Assembly (NCBI RefSeq): GCF_035930445.1
Contig: NZ_CP142394.1
Coordinates: forward strand, 3,133,501-3,197,500
Reading direction: 5' to 3'
DNA: 64,000 nucleotides
DNA from: Sphingopyxis chilensis
GTDB lineage: Bacteria > Pseudomonadota > Alphaproteobacteria > Sphingomonadales > Sphingomonadaceae
Shown piece by piece: positions 29,902 to 41,827 of this stretch. Made by a program: the position numbers and the translations under genes. Numbering within the stretch: position 1 is the stretch's first letter; every line of letters begins with the position of its first letter. The notes beneath the pieces are model-generated. The model made no database searches. It was not told the origin of the DNA and worked only from the letters and a program-made list of their open reading frames with translations.

Positions 29902-32781
29902 TTAGTTAGCGGGGGACACCGTTTCCACCGGCAGACCCAATCCGTCAAGCTGCGGTTTCACCACCGCGGCGTCGCCGACGACGACATAGACGAGATCATC
30001 GGTGCTCAGCGCCTTTCGCGCCGCTGCATCGACGGCTTCGGGTGTCATCGCTTCATAGGTCGCGGGCAGTTTCTCGTAATAATCGTCGGGGCGATCGAAT
30101 TTGGCGATCGCGCGCAGCCCGCCGAGCACGTCGCTCGACGTTTCGAAACTGCCGGGCAGTTCGCGAACGCTGCCGTTCACGGTGCGCTGCAATTCCTCCT
30201 TGGTCACGCCCTTGTCGCCGAGGAAGGCCTTGAGATCGCTTTGCAGCTCCTTGATCGAATCGCCGGTGCGATCGGCCTGCACCGGCGCCGACACGATCCA
30301 GCTGACGCGGTCCTTTTCGCCCGAGACCTGCGTACGCACGCCATAGGACCAGCCCTTCGTCTCGCGCAGGTTCATGTTGAAGCGTGACAGGAAATTGCCG
30401 CCGAAAATGTCGTTCGCCGACCGCAGCACTTCCAGCCCGTCGCCGCCCTTCACGTCGAGCACCCTGCCCGCGAGGATCACCGATTGCGGCGCCTTGGGCC
30501 GGTCGACGAGCAGGATGCGCGGCTGCGGCTTGGGGATCGCAATCTCGAAATGCTTGCTCGGTTTCGCCGCCGCCGGCGCTTTCCAGTCGCCGAATGTCGC
30601 ATCGAGTTCCTTCTTCACTTCGGCAAGCGTCGTGTCGCCGACGACAAAGATCCGCGCATTGTCGGGACGGATCCACGCCGAGTGGAAAGCCGCGAGCTGG
30701 TCGCGCGTCGCCGCGGTCACCGCCGCCGCATTGCCGAGGCCCGAAGGCGGGATGCCATAGGGATGCTCGGCGCCGTAAAGCGCGGGCATCAGCACGCGGC
30801 TCGCGATCGCGCGCGGTTCGTTGAGTTCGGCCTTCAGCCGGTTGAGCTGCTGCGCGCGCACGCGTTCCAGTTCCTTCGCATCGAACGCCGGGTTGCGCAC
30901 ATAATCTGCGAGCAGCGCCAGCGACGCGCGCAAATTCGGCTTGAGCGCGAACAGCCCGAGCGCGGTTTCGTCGGCGTCGGCATAGCCATAGGTCTGCGCG
31001 CCGAGCCGCTCCTTCGCTTCGGCAAAGGCGATCGAATCGAGGCTGGTCGTGCCTTCGTCCATCAGGCTGAGCATCAGCGACTGGGTGCCGAGCGCGCTGC
31101 GCGGATCGGCGGCATAGCCGGCGTCGAAACTCACCTGGACGTTGACCGTCGGCACCGTCGTCCGGCGGGCGAAAACCACCTCGATGCCATTTTTGAGCCT
31201 GGCGCGCTCGATGTCGGGGAATTCGAGCGCCTTCAGGCCCGTGACGCCGGGAAATTGCGAGCGGTCGGCGATCGACGTCGCCGCGCCGATCCCGCTGTCG
31301 GGGCCAACGTCGCCCAGCGCGGGGTTCCAGTAGCGGTCGGGCTGAACTGCGGGCGCGCCCTTTGCCCCCACGACAGCGCCGCCGCGGTTCTCACCGCCTT
31401 CGGTGCGCTCGCCGGGGGTATAGGTCAGCGAAAAGGCCGGGCGCGTCAGCCATTTGCGCGCGGCGTCGCGCACCTGTTCGGGCGTCGCCTTGGCGAGGCG
31501 TTCGAGCTCGACCTTGTAATGGTCGGGATCGTTCGAATAGAGCGCGCCCTCGGCCAGCGTCACCGCCTTGCCGCCGAAGCCGCCGACCGATTCGAGCTGC
31601 GAGATCGCGCCACCCAGATAGCTGGCGGTCGCGCGCTGCAATTCGTCGGCGGTCGGCCCGCTTTCGAGGAAGGCCGCGATTTCCTCGTCAAGCCGTTTCG
31701 CGACATGCGCCGGATCGACGCCTTCCTTGACGTCGGCCTGGACGAGGACGATCCCCGCGTCCTCGAACGGCGATGCACCCGCCGAGACGCTGACCGCGAT
31801 CGGGTCCTTGCGCACCAGCGCGTTGTCGAGCCGCGACGACGACAGCCCGCCGAGCACCGACATCGCCATCTGGAGCGGCACGGCTTCGGCATCGTTGAGC
31901 CCCGGCATCGTCCACATGCGATAGATTCGCGTGGTCGGGATCATATCCTTGACCTCTTTCGCGAGCGGCGCGGGAAGCGTCGGCACCGGGGCCGCGGGCG
32001 CCTTGATCTCGGGGCCGCGCGGAATATCGCCGAACCATTCGCCGACTTTCGCCTTGGCCGTCGGTACGTCGATGTCACCGGCAAGGACGAGCACCGCGTT
32101 GTTCGGGCCGTAATTGTCGGTGAACCATTTTTTCACATCGTCGAGGCTCGCCGCGTCGAGGTCGGCCATCGAGCCGATGGTGCTGTGGTGATAGGGGTGC
32201 CCCTTGGGAAAGAGATTCTCGAAAATCTCGTATCGCAGCAGGCCGTAGGGATTATTGTCGCCCTGGCGCTTTTCATTCTGGACGACGCCGCGCTGGTTAT
32301 CGAGCTTTTCCTGCGTCACCGCGCCGAGCAGATGCCCCATGCGGTCGCTTTCGAGGAACAGCGCGAGGTCGAGGGCGCCGGTCGGCACGGTCTCGAAATA
32401 ATTGGTGCGGTCGAGGAAGGTCGTGCCGTTGAAATCGGTCGCGCCAACCTGCCGCAGCGGCTCGAAGAAATCGTCGGGAGCGTTTTCGGAACCGTTGAAC
32501 ATCAGATGCTCGAACAGGTGGGCAAAACCCGTCTTCCCCGCGGGTTCGTGCTTCGACCCGACGCGATACCACACCGACACCGCAACGACCGGCGCCTTGC
32601 GATCCTCATGGACGATCACGCGCAGGCCATTGTCGAGCGTGAAGGCTTCGTACGGAATATCGACCGCCTTGACGAGGTCGGCGGTCGGCGCGGGCGCCGC
32701 GGCCTTGGCGAGGGCTGGAGCGGCGGCGACGAGCGAGGTCGACAAGGCAAGGACGACAGCGAAACGATGGAAACGAGCCAT
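29902..32781 (-). CDS. Secreted two-domain M16 (pitrilysin/insulinase-family) zinc peptidase
   Basis: A 959-residue exported metallopeptidase. After the signal peptide (VVLALSTSLVAAAPALAKA), the first M16 unit carries the inverted zinc motif HLFEH (residues 88-92) with a downstream glutamate in NEKRQGDNNPYG. The second unit, from about residue 510, lacks HxxEH, as is usual for this family's non-catalytic half. It probably degrades peptides in the periplasm. A small protein gene follows it, and a penicillin-acylase-family gene lies upstream on the same strand. Confidence 0.95.
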   Translation of the reverse strand: MARFHRFAVVLALSTSLVAAAPALAKAAAPAPTADLVKAVDIPYEAFTLDNGLRVIVHEDRKAPVVAVSVWYRVGSKHEPAGKTGFAHLFEHLMFNGSENAPDDFFEPLRQVGATDFNGTTFLDRTNYFETVPTGALDLALFLESDRMGHLLGAVTQEKLDNQRGVVQNEKRQGDNNPYGLLRYEIFENLFPKGHPYHHSTIGSMADLDAASLDDVKKWFTDNYGPNNAVLVLAGDIDVPTAKAKVGEWFGDIPRGPEIKAPAAPVPTLPAPLAKEVKDMIPTTRIYRMWTMPGLNDAEAVPLQMAMSVLGGLSSSRLDNALVRKDPIAVSVSAGASPFEDAGIVLVQADVKEGVDPAHVAKRLDEEIAAFLESGPTADELQRATASYLGGAISQLESVGGFGGKAVTLAEGALYSNDPDHYKVELERLAKATPEQVRDAARKWLTRPAFSLTYTPGERTEGGENRGGAVVGAKGAPAVQPDRYWNPALGDVGPDSGIGAATSIADRSQFPGVTGLKALEFPDIERARLKNGIEVVFARRTTVPTVNVQVSFDAGYAADPRSALGTQSLMLSLMDEGTTSLDSIAFAEAKERLGAQTYGYADADETALGLFALKPNLRASLALLADYVRNPAFDAKELERVRAQQLNRLKAELNEPRAIASRVLMPALYGAEHPYGIPPSGLGNAAAVTAATRDQLAAFHSAWIRPDNARIFVVGDTTLAEVKKELDATFGDWKAPAAAKPSKHFEIAIPKPQPRILLVDRPKAPQSVILAGRVLDVKGGDGLEVLRSANDIFGGNFLSRFNMNLRETKGWSYGVRTQVSGEKDRVSWIVSAPVQADRTGDSIKELQSDLKAFLGDKGVTKEELQRTVNGSVRELPGSFETSSDVLGGLRAIAKFDRPDDYYEKLPATYEAMTPEAVDAAARKALSTDDLVYVVVGDAAVVKPQLDGLGLPVETVSPAN

Positions 32782-32875
32782 GAAAATCCCCTAGATCAAG
32801 GCATGCAGGCGCAGGCCTGCCGATCGGGTGCCGGACGGCACTGTATCAATGGTTTAGGACAGCGCCCCCCGGCTT

Positions 32876-35032
32876 TCAAGGCCGATAGAATCGCGCCCCG
32901 CTCGCCTTCAGCGCCGCCGGATCGAACAGCACGGGCTTGAGCTTGTGCGCCACGAACAGGGGGGCCTGGTCATTGTAATGCGGACTGCCGGGGCGCGTCG
33001 TCGCCGCACCGAAGGGCTGGATCGATTCGGACTGCACCCGGCCGCTCCTGTCCCATGTCACGAACATGATGAAGCTGTCGCCGTGGCGCACCTTCAGCCG
33101 CCCGTCGGGCTCCGCGTCCCACAAGGTCGAGGCGCGCACCGTGTCGTTGCCGCCGTCGAGCGGCAGGTCGACGCGGTTCGATCCTTCGCCGTGGCGGAGG
33201 CGCAGCACGGTGCCGAGTTTCGGATCGAGCCCGCCGAAATGATCCTGCAGATGCGCGACGGTTTCCTTGAGGACGGTCCGCGGGTCGGGCGCGGCGCGGC
33301 GCTGGTAATGGCGGCCGTTCGCGGGCCGCAGCACCATCAGCGCCAGTGCGTCGCCCTTGCCCCGGCCGTCGAGGTTCCAGTCCCATGCCCGCAGCAGCCC
33401 CTGCGCCCGCGCGAGCGCCGGATCGCCCTTCGTATCGAGCGCGAGCAGCCGGTCCATCCACGCCTTCGCATAGCCGGTTTGCGAATAGGCGGTGTCATAT
33501 TTGATCGCCTTGAGCCGCGCCTCGTCGATCGGACCCGACGCCTCGAACAGCTCGATCAACCGCGTCGCGCGATTGGTCATATCGTCCTCGATCCCGAGCA
33601 GGGGCGAGAAAGCGGCGGCATCGAGTTCGTCGCCCGGCCCCGCCGCGACCCACGGCGTGTTATTCGCGTTCATCACATAGCCCGAGCGCGGATTGACGAG
33701 CGCCGGAACGCGGTCGAACGGCAGCGTCTTGGTCCAGAGATCGGCCGACGTGTCGCCGGGCAGCACGCCGCGCCAATTATATCCGGCCGGCCGGTCGGGG
33801 AACATCGCATTATAGAAAAGCCCGATATTGCCCTTTGCATCGGCGTAGATGAAATTGGTCGCGGGCACGCCCTGCCCCGCCATCGCCGCGCGCCATTCGG
33901 CAAAATCCTTCGCCTTGTTCAGCCGGTAATATTGGGTGACCATATTCGCCTGGTCGATCCCCGCGTAGCGGATCGCGAAGGCGCCCTTTTCATACTTGAC
34001 CACCGGCCCGTGGACCGAGCGATAAATGGTGCGCGGCACGGGCAGCACGAACGGGCCGACCTTGACCTTCAGCCAGATGCGCTTTTCCTCGAGCGGGCGC
34101 CACGCTCCGTCGAAACGGTAGTTTTCCCCGCTGTCGTCGAGGGTCAGCTTGTAGACGTCGATCAGGTCAGGCCGGTTCACCGTGTTGGTCCAGCCGAGAT
34201 ATTTATTGTGGCCGAGGAAGGGATAAGGCGAACCGGGAAAGTTCGCGCCGGCGAAGTCCCAGCCCTCTTCGGAATGGACGACCAGTTCGTACCAGGCGAC
34301 GCCGCCGGTCCACGGCTGGTGCGAGTTCGAGACGAGCCGCGTCGCACCGTCGGACGATCTGGCCGGCGCAACCGCCATGCCGTTCGATCCATTGTCGGCC
34401 GGGTCGGTGCCGACCGGCGTCAGTTCGCGCGGGACGAGCTTGCCCGATTTGTCGAGCGCCGGTCCGCCCTCGCGTCCGATCTCGGCTCCTTCGACGAGCG
34501 AACCGAGCACCGAATCGAGCCCGAAGAAGAAAGGCGAACGCAGCACGAAACCCGCGACGACATCCTCGCCGGTCACCGGGAACAGCCCGGACAGCCGCAC
34601 CTCGTCCGGATGCTTGTCGGCATAATGGTTGAGCCCCGCGGCATAGGCCGTGAAAAGCTTTTTCACATCATCGGGAAGCCGCGGCCAGTCGCGCCGCGCC
34701 GTCGCGCGCACGTCCAGCAGCGCCTCGGCATAGTCGATCTTCGCCCCATCCTCGCCGAGCATCGCGCCGGCGCGCCCGCGCGTCATCGCGAGCACCTCCT
34801 GCAGCGTCGAAAAATCATCCTCGGCATGGGCATAGGCGACGCCATAGGCGACGTCGGCGTCCGTCTTGCCGAAGATATGCGGCACCCCGAACTTGTCGCG
34901 CGCGATACGAACGTCGGCGGGCTTGAAAGTGGGCGGCGGGGGCGCTTCGGCGGTCAGCGGTTCCCAGAAAGCGAGCGATACGGCGGCAACGACGACCAGA
35001 GCCAAGAAGCCCAGAAAAATCCGTCGCAGCAT
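32876..35032 (-). CDS. Penicillin acylase-family amidase
   Basis: A 718-residue Ntn-hydrolase precursor with an N-terminal membrane anchor or signal (MLRRIFLGFLALVVVAAVSL). It is expected to self-cleave before Ser216 of the motif NGSNGMAV, producing alpha and beta chains, with Ser as the N-terminal nucleophile. HQPWTGGVAWYEL and the later conserved Asn region fit the family. Substrates include N-acyl-homoserine lactones, beta-lactams or N-acyl amino acids; none can be assigned. The ATG at 35032 with AGAGGATC upstream is preferred over one 33 bases earlier. It is divergent from the aminopeptidase gene. Confidence 0.92.
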   Translation of the reverse strand: MLRRIFLGFLALVVVAAVSLAFWEPLTAEAPPPPTFKPADVRIARDKFGVPHIFGKTDADVAYGVAYAHAEDDFSTLQEVLAMTRGRAGAMLGEDGAKIDYAEALLDVRATARRDWPRLPDDVKKLFTAYAAGLNHYADKHPDEVRLSGLFPVTGEDVVAGFVLRSPFFFGLDSVLGSLVEGAEIGREGGPALDKSGKLVPRELTPVGTDPADNGSNGMAVAPARSSDGATRLVSNSHQPWTGGVAWYELVVHSEEGWDFAGANFPGSPYPFLGHNKYLGWTNTVNRPDLIDVYKLTLDDSGENYRFDGAWRPLEEKRIWLKVKVGPFVLPVPRTIYRSVHGPVVKYEKGAFAIRYAGIDQANMVTQYYRLNKAKDFAEWRAAMAGQGVPATNFIYADAKGNIGLFYNAMFPDRPAGYNWRGVLPGDTSADLWTKTLPFDRVPALVNPRSGYVMNANNTPWVAAGPGDELDAAAFSPLLGIEDDMTNRATRLIELFEASGPIDEARLKAIKYDTAYSQTGYAKAWMDRLLALDTKGDPALARAQGLLRAWDWNLDGRGKGDALALMVLRPANGRHYQRRAAPDPRTVLKETVAHLQDHFGGLDPKLGTVLRLRHGEGSNRVDLPLDGGNDTVRASTLWDAEPDGRLKVRHGDSFIMFVTWDRSGRVQSESIQPFGAATTRPGSPHYNDQAPLFVAHKLKPVLFDPAALKASGARFYRP

Positions 35033-35182
35033 CGTTGATCCTCTTCGTGGCCGGTCCGCGCGCATCTGTGGCGGCCATGTCGTCCGATGGCAAGCGGCTG
35101 TCGTTCGTCGAGGCGGATTTGCGGGTCGGCGGTGCGCCGCTATGCAGGATGCAGGTCATTGAACAACGGGGAATATCGAACG

Positions 35183-36757
35183 ATGCGTATGAAACACCTG
35201 CTCCTTTCCGCCTGCCTGTCGCTCGCGCTCGCGCCCTCCGCGATGGCACAAGATATCACCGGATCTGGCGTCGTCCCCGCCACCGTCGCGAACAGCGCCG
35301 AACGCGCGATCGGCTTTGCCGCCAACGCGCCTGCGGGCGCGGCGCTTGTCGTCGTGATGACCGACGCCACCTTGCCGCCGCTCGACGGCGTCGCGTTGAG
35401 CGCGGCCGAGCGTCAGGCCGTCGCCGCAGCGGCCACGGCGGCGAGTTTCGACGGCAAGGCGGGGGCGACGCTGTCGCTGCGCGGTATCGGCGCGCACCCG
35501 CGCATCCTGCTCGTCGGCGCGGGCACCACCCCTTCGTCGCTCGCGCTGGCCGAAGCGGGCGGCAAGGCGGCGCAGGAACTCAGGAGCGAAGGGCATCCGG
35601 TGACGATCGCGGGGGCCTATGGCGACCTGTCCGCCGCCGACGTCGCCTATGGCTTCGCGCTCGGCCAGTACCGTTTCGATCGGTACAAGACCGTCGACAA
35701 AAAGACGCCGCCAACGGGCGCGGCGACGTTCGTCGGCGCCGATCCCGACGCCGCCGAGGCCGCCTTCACGAGCCGCTGGAAACCGCTTGCCGACGGCGTC
35801 CGCCTGTCGCGCGACCTCGCGAACGAGCCCGCCAACGTCATCTATCCCGAAAGCTTCGTCGCGCGCGTGCGCGACGCCTTTGCCGCGACCCCGGGCGTGA
35901 GCATCGAGGTGCTCGACGAAGCCGCGATGCGAAAACTCGGCATGGGCACGCTCGTCGGCGTCGGACAAGGCAGCCCGCGGGGATCGCGGCTGCTGGCGGT
36001 GCGTTATCGCGGCGCGGGCGCGCCCGACGCGCCCCTTGCCTTCGTCGGCAAGGGCATCACCTTCGATTCCGGCGGGATTTCGCTGAAACCCGGAAACGGC
36101 ATGTGGGATATGAAGGGCGACATGTCGGGCGCCGCCTCGGTCATCGGCGCCGCGCTGTCGCTCGCCAGGTCGCAGGCGCCGGTGCACGTCGTCGCCGTCG
36201 CCGCGCTCGCCGAAAATATGCCCGACGGCAATGCTCAGCGACCCGGAGACATCACGCGCACCATGTCGGGCAAGACGATCGAGATGCTCAACGCCGACGC
36301 CGAAGGACGTCTCGTCCTCGCCGACGCCAATGAATATGTCGCCAAGGCTTACAAACCGCGCGCGATCGTCAATATCGCAACGCTCACCGGCGCGATCGTC
36401 AGCGCGCTCGACGACCAATATGCCGGGCTCTTCGCGCGCGACGAAAAGCTCGCCGACGCCTTGCTCGCCGCTGGCACCGCGAGCGGCGAGGAACTCTGGC
36501 GGATGCCGCTTCATAAAAATTATGCCGAAAAGCTGAAATCGGACGTCGCCGACATCCGCAATATCGCTCCGAGCCAGGGACCGGGCGCGAGCCTCGGTGC
36601 GCATGTCATCGGCTTTTTCGTCGACGAAACAACGCCGTGGGCGCACCTCGACATCGCGGGGGTTAATCAGGCCGACAAGGCGACCTCGCTCGTTCCGAAG
36701 GGCATGAGCGGCTTCGGCGTGCGCCTGCTCGACCAGCTCGCGCGCGGCGAGGAATAG
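35183..36757 (+). CDS. Exported M17 leucyl aminopeptidase
   Basis: A 524-residue M17-family aminopeptidase with a signal peptide (MKHLLLSACLSLALAPSAMA), unusual because classical PepA is cytoplasmic. The catalytic core has GKGITFDSGGISLKP, DMKGDMSGAASVIGAAL and NADAEGRLVLADA, which supply the two-zinc ligands and the catalytic Lys and Arg. I chose the first of two ATGs (35183) because GGGGA lies ten bases before it. It precedes clpB by 80 bases on the same strand and is divergent from the acylase; together with the M16 enzyme they form a secreted peptide/amide hydrolase region. Confidence 0.93.
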   Translation: MRMKHLLLSACLSLALAPSAMAQDITGSGVVPATVANSAERAIGFAANAPAGAALVVVMTDATLPPLDGVALSAAERQAVAAAATAASFDGKAGATLSLRGIGAHPRILLVGAGTTPSSLALAEAGGKAAQELRSEGHPVTIAGAYGDLSAADVAYGFALGQYRFDRYKTVDKKTPPTGAATFVGADPDAAEAAFTSRWKPLADGVRLSRDLANEPANVIYPESFVARVRDAFAATPGVSIEVLDEAAMRKLGMGTLVGVGQGSPRGSRLLAVRYRGAGAPDAPLAFVGKGITFDSGGISLKPGNGMWDMKGDMSGAASVIGAALSLARSQAPVHVVAVAALAENMPDGNAQRPGDITRTMSGKTIEMLNADAEGRLVLADANEYVAKAYKPRAIVNIATLTGAIVSALDDQYAGLFARDEKLADALLAAGTASGEELWRMPLHKNYAEKLKSDVADIRNIAPSQGPGASLGAHVIGFFVDETTPWAHLDIAGVNQADKATSLVPKGMSGFGVRLLDQLARGEE

Positions 36758-36775
36758 AGTTTTTGCGGAACCTCG

Positions 36776-36834
36776 GAAGGCCCCTTGTGTTGCCAAATTG
36801 CAACACTATCTTGCTCCGTGAGAAAGGGGCTTTC
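36776..36834 (+). promoter_or_regulatory. Nested inverted repeats and candidate promoter before clpB
   Basis: An 11-base arm GAAGGCCCCTT (36776-36786) can pair with AAGGGGCTTTC (36824-36834, one G-U), which includes the clpB ribosome binding site. Inside, GTGTTGC (36787-36793) pairs perfectly with GCAACAC (36800-36806). A possible heat-shock- or sigma-70-like promoter is CTTGTG (36784-36789), 16 bases, then CTATCT (36806-36811). Role in regulation is inferred. Confidence 0.5.
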
Positions 36835-36837
36835 TGA

Positions 36838-39417
<2,580 letters not shown>

Positions 39418-39449
39418 GCCTGGTCAGCCCGCACCCGGAACGGCGCGGA

Positions 39450-39761
39450 TCAATTGCTGTGATTGACGGGTGCGCGCGTCATCGCCTCGGCGGTGTCGCG
39501 CGCATTCTGGTTGCCCTGCGCCCATGCCTGCTTCCATTGCTCGTTGGTGCGGCACACACGCGCCTTTTTGACCCAAGAGCCGCTCTCCTCGATCTTGCGG
39601 CATTTGATATAGTCGGGATGGGTCATCGCCAGCCCTTCGTTGAAGGCCCTGATCTCGGCATTGGTCATCGCCGACGGCGCCTTGTCGAGCGCGCGGCGGT
39701 TTTCGGCCTCCGCCGTAGCCGGGGCAGCGGCGAGCGCCAGTGCGGTCAAGATATTCAGCAT
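39450..39761 (-). CDS. Small secreted CX15C protein, paralog 1 of 3
   Basis: A 103-residue exported protein with a short signal peptide (MLNILTALALAAAPATA). The core reads APSAMTNAEIRAFNEGLA, HPDYIKCRKIEESGSW, VKKARVC, RTNEQWK, then QGNQNARDTAEAM. Two cysteines are separated by exactly 15 residues, suggesting a disulfide. By hand-alignment it shares about 51 of 67 core residues with paralog 3 and 38 of 67 with paralog 2. The function is unknown. The three genes are adjacent, on the same strand, each with its own signal peptide. Confidence 0.8.
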   Translation of the reverse strand: MLNILTALALAAAPATAEAENRRALDKAPSAMTNAEIRAFNEGLAMTHPDYIKCRKIEESGSWVKKARVCRTNEQWKQAWAQGNQNARDTAEAMTRAPVNHSN

Positions 39762-39780
39762 GGGAGAGACATCCTTCCGT

Positions 39781-40131
39781 TCATTGCGGCCGGTCGGGCG
39801 CCCGCATCAACTGATCCTGCGGCTCCTGCGACACGCTCCACCCGCGCGCGAGCGTTTCCATCGAATCGCGCGCGTCCTGATTGCCCTTGTCGACGATCCG
39901 CTTCCATTCGGCGTTGGTGTTGCAGACGCGCAGCTTCTTGACGAGCGAGCCCACCTGCTCGATCCGGCGGCAACGGATATAGTCGGGATCGCTCGCCATC
40001 CGCCCTTCGTTATAGGCGTCGATCTCTGCCCCCGACATGTCCGACGGCGCGCGCGCGAGGCGCGGCTCGCCCTCACCTGCGCCCGCCGGTGTGGCGGCGA
40101 TGATTGCAACGCTTATTGCCAGCGCCCGCAT
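39781..40131 (-). CDS. Small secreted CX15C protein, paralog 2 of 3
   Basis: A 116-residue exported protein with a signal peptide (MRALAISVAIIAATPAGA). The core matches its neighbours: APSDMSGAEIDAYNEGRM, PDYIRCRRIEQVGSLVKK, RVCNTNAEWK, KGNQDARDSMETL. The two Cys are again spaced by 15 residues. It is the most diverged copy and has a longer C-terminal tail (VSQEPQDQLMRAPDRPQ). It lies 19 bases upstream of copy 1, and copy 3 lies 28 bases further upstream, so one transcript probably carries all three. No function is known. Confidence 0.8.
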   Translation of the reverse strand: MRALAISVAIIAATPAGAGEGEPRLARAPSDMSGAEIDAYNEGRMASDPDYIRCRRIEQVGSLVKKLRVCNTNAEWKRIVDKGNQDARDSMETLARGWSVSQEPQDQLMRAPDRPQ

Positions 40132-40159
40132 AGTCCTCCCTTTTCGCCCCGATGACCGA

Positions 40160-40492
40160 TCAGTTCGAGTTCACGCCCTTGCCCACCATCGCTTCGGCGG
40201 TGTCGCGCGCGTTCTGGTTGCCCTGCGCGGTCACTTCCTTCCACTTTTCATTGGTGTAGCAAACGCGATTCTTCTTCACGAGCGACCCGATTTCGAGCGT
40301 CTTGCGGCATTTGATATAATAAGGGTGGGTCTGTGCCAGCCCCTCATTATGCGCCTTGATCTCGGTCGGGGTCATCGCCGACGGCGCCTTGGGCGGCGGC
40401 GCGCGATCAGCGGGCGCAGCGCTTTCGGCGGCGAACGCGCCGGGCGCGGCCAGCAGCGCGGCGGCGACAAGAGCGGGGACAATCCGGTTCAT
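40160..40492 (-). CDS. Small secreted CX15C protein, paralog 3 of 3
   Basis: A 110-residue exported protein with the signal peptide MNRIVPALVAAALLAAPGAFA. The core is APSAMTPTEIKAHNEGLA, HPYYIKCRKTLEIGSLVKK, RVCYTNEKWK, AQGNQNARDTAEAM, with two Cys 15 residues apart. I started it at the ATG at 40492, since the upstream extension is charged and lacks a signal. It is the first gene of the tandem triplet. Its closer similarity to copy 1 than to its direct neighbour, copy 2, suggests gene conversion or an older duplication order. Confidence 0.8.
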   Translation of the reverse strand: MNRIVPALVAAALLAAPGAFAAESAAPADRAPPPKAPSAMTPTEIKAHNEGLAQTHPYYIKCRKTLEIGSLVKKNRVCYTNEKWKEVTAQGNQNARDTAEAMVGKGVNSN

Positions 40493-40599
40493 GCGTTTCC
40501 TCCTACCACGGGCACGGCCCGCAGCCTCATGGCACATATCATATTTGCGCGCGCGGCTTTCGCAAAGCTGAATCTCGGCCACAATCAAACGGCTGCCGC

Positions 40600-41784
40600 C
40601 TAGCGCGGCACGGCATAACCCGATGCATCGGCCGACGCGAAATAGCGCAGCAGCAACTCGCGGTCGCCGGCGGTCATATGCGGGTTCCAGACGTCGAAGA
40701 TCAGCACCGCGCGCAGCTCGTCGCTATCGTTCCACGCCTCATGCTCGATCGTGTCGTCGAAGGCGAAGGCGGTGCCTTCCTTCCACTCGCGCGTTTCGCC
40801 CCCGACGCGAAAGCCGCAACCGGGCGGGACGATCAGCGGCAGATGGACGATCGCGCGCGTGTTGGTGACGCCGGTGTGCGGGGGGATGCGCGTGTGCGGT
40901 TTCAGCATCGAGAAAAAGGCGCTCGGCGCGCGCCCGGGGATATGCACCCCCGGAACCGCCGCGAGCGCGGCAGCGGTCGCGGGACAGCGGTCGAGCACCG
41001 GCTGGTTCGGCGCGCCATATTCCCACAGGAAACAGGCGCCCCAGTCGAGCCTGTTGTCGAGACCCGACCAGATGGTTTCGGGCGAGCCCGCCTCCATCCG
41101 CACATAGGGGCGCAGCGCCTCGCCCGGGTCGTCGAGCAGCGCCTGCAATTCGGCGCGGATCGCCGGGGTTTGCGCCTCGATTTCCCCGAACCAGGGGAAA
41201 TGCCCGCGGTCGAAGAATTCGTCCGCAGGCAGGAAGGGATAATAGACACCCGCGCATTCGTTCCGGTAGATCCGCCGGCGGCCGAGCGTGCTCGCGATGA
41301 AGGCCTCGCCGCGGCGTGCCTCCGCCTCGGTCAGGTCGCCGCGCATGTCCACGAAAGCATCCGATGCCGCGGCGAACATCGTATCGGTCGCCCCCGCGAC
41401 GAAGTCGCGGCCGTGCGCAAGCAATGGCGCGAGCGGCGGCGGCACCGGGTCGAGTTGCGCGCCGAGCGCGATTGCGGCGCTCCACGCGGCGAGCGCCGCA
41501 CCCATTTCGCCGCGCGCCTCGTGGCGTTCGCCCTTGCGGATCCATGCCATCAGGTCGCGGCGATCGATCGCGAGCGCGGCGTCGAGCGCCTCAAGTTCAC
41601 GGGCATCGTCGCCGAGCGCACGCCATGCCGAGCCAAGGTTGCGCTGCAAGGCGCCCGAATGCGGATCGGCCGCGATCGCCGCGCCGAAATGGCGCGCGGC
41701 GGCTTCATTGTCGCCGCTCTGCAGAGCCGCGATGCCGAGCCGGTTCGCCTCGACGGCCGAGGCGGGAGGAGGTGTGCTGGTCAT
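40600..41784 (-). CDS. TPR protein with aspartyl/asparaginyl beta-hydroxylase domain
   Basis: A protein of about 394 residues. Residues 10-100 form TPR-like helices (ANRLGIAALQSGDNEAAARH, LGSAWRALGDDARELEALD), and the C-terminal third is an Asp/Asn beta-hydroxylase (2-oxoglutarate/Fe2+ oxygenase) domain. Iron and cofactor residues are visible in PHTRIPPHTGVTNTRAIVHL, GTAFAFDDTIEHEAWN and LRAVLIFDVWNPHM. It should hydroxylate a protein or small molecule. The start is uncertain: ATGs at 41784 and 41799 are both possible, with no clear ribosome binding site. It is divergent from a sulfotransferase-like gene. Confidence 0.85.
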   Translation of the reverse strand: MTSTPPPASAVEANRLGIAALQSGDNEAAARHFGAAIAADPHSGALQRNLGSAWRALGDDARELEALDAALAIDRRDLMAWIRKGERHEARGEMGAALAAWSAAIALGAQLDPVPPPLAPLLAHGRDFVAGATDTMFAAASDAFVDMRGDLTEAEARRGEAFIASTLGRRRIYRNECAGVYYPFLPADEFFDRGHFPWFGEIEAQTPAIRAELQALLDDPGEALRPYVRMEAGSPETIWSGLDNRLDWGACFLWEYGAPNQPVLDRCPATAAALAAVPGVHIPGRAPSAFFSMLKPHTRIPPHTGVTNTRAIVHLPLIVPPGCGFRVGGETREWKEGTAFAFDDTIEHEAWNDSDELRAVLIFDVWNPHMTAGDRELLLRYFASADASGYAVPR

Positions 41785-41827
41785 GCCCGTGCTTGCCATC
41801 GACGGGGCCAGTCGGCAAGGTCGATTG

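Noticed and set aside
30484..32940. An 818-residue rightward open frame opposite the M16 peptidase
   Set aside because: It is antisense to a catalytic-motif-bearing gene and has the Arg/Gly/His-rich composition of a shadow frame.
34800..35182. Regulatory palindromes between the acylase and aminopeptidase genes
   Set aside because: I looked for shared operators in the 150-base divergent gap and found no convincing inverted repeat or promoter pair.
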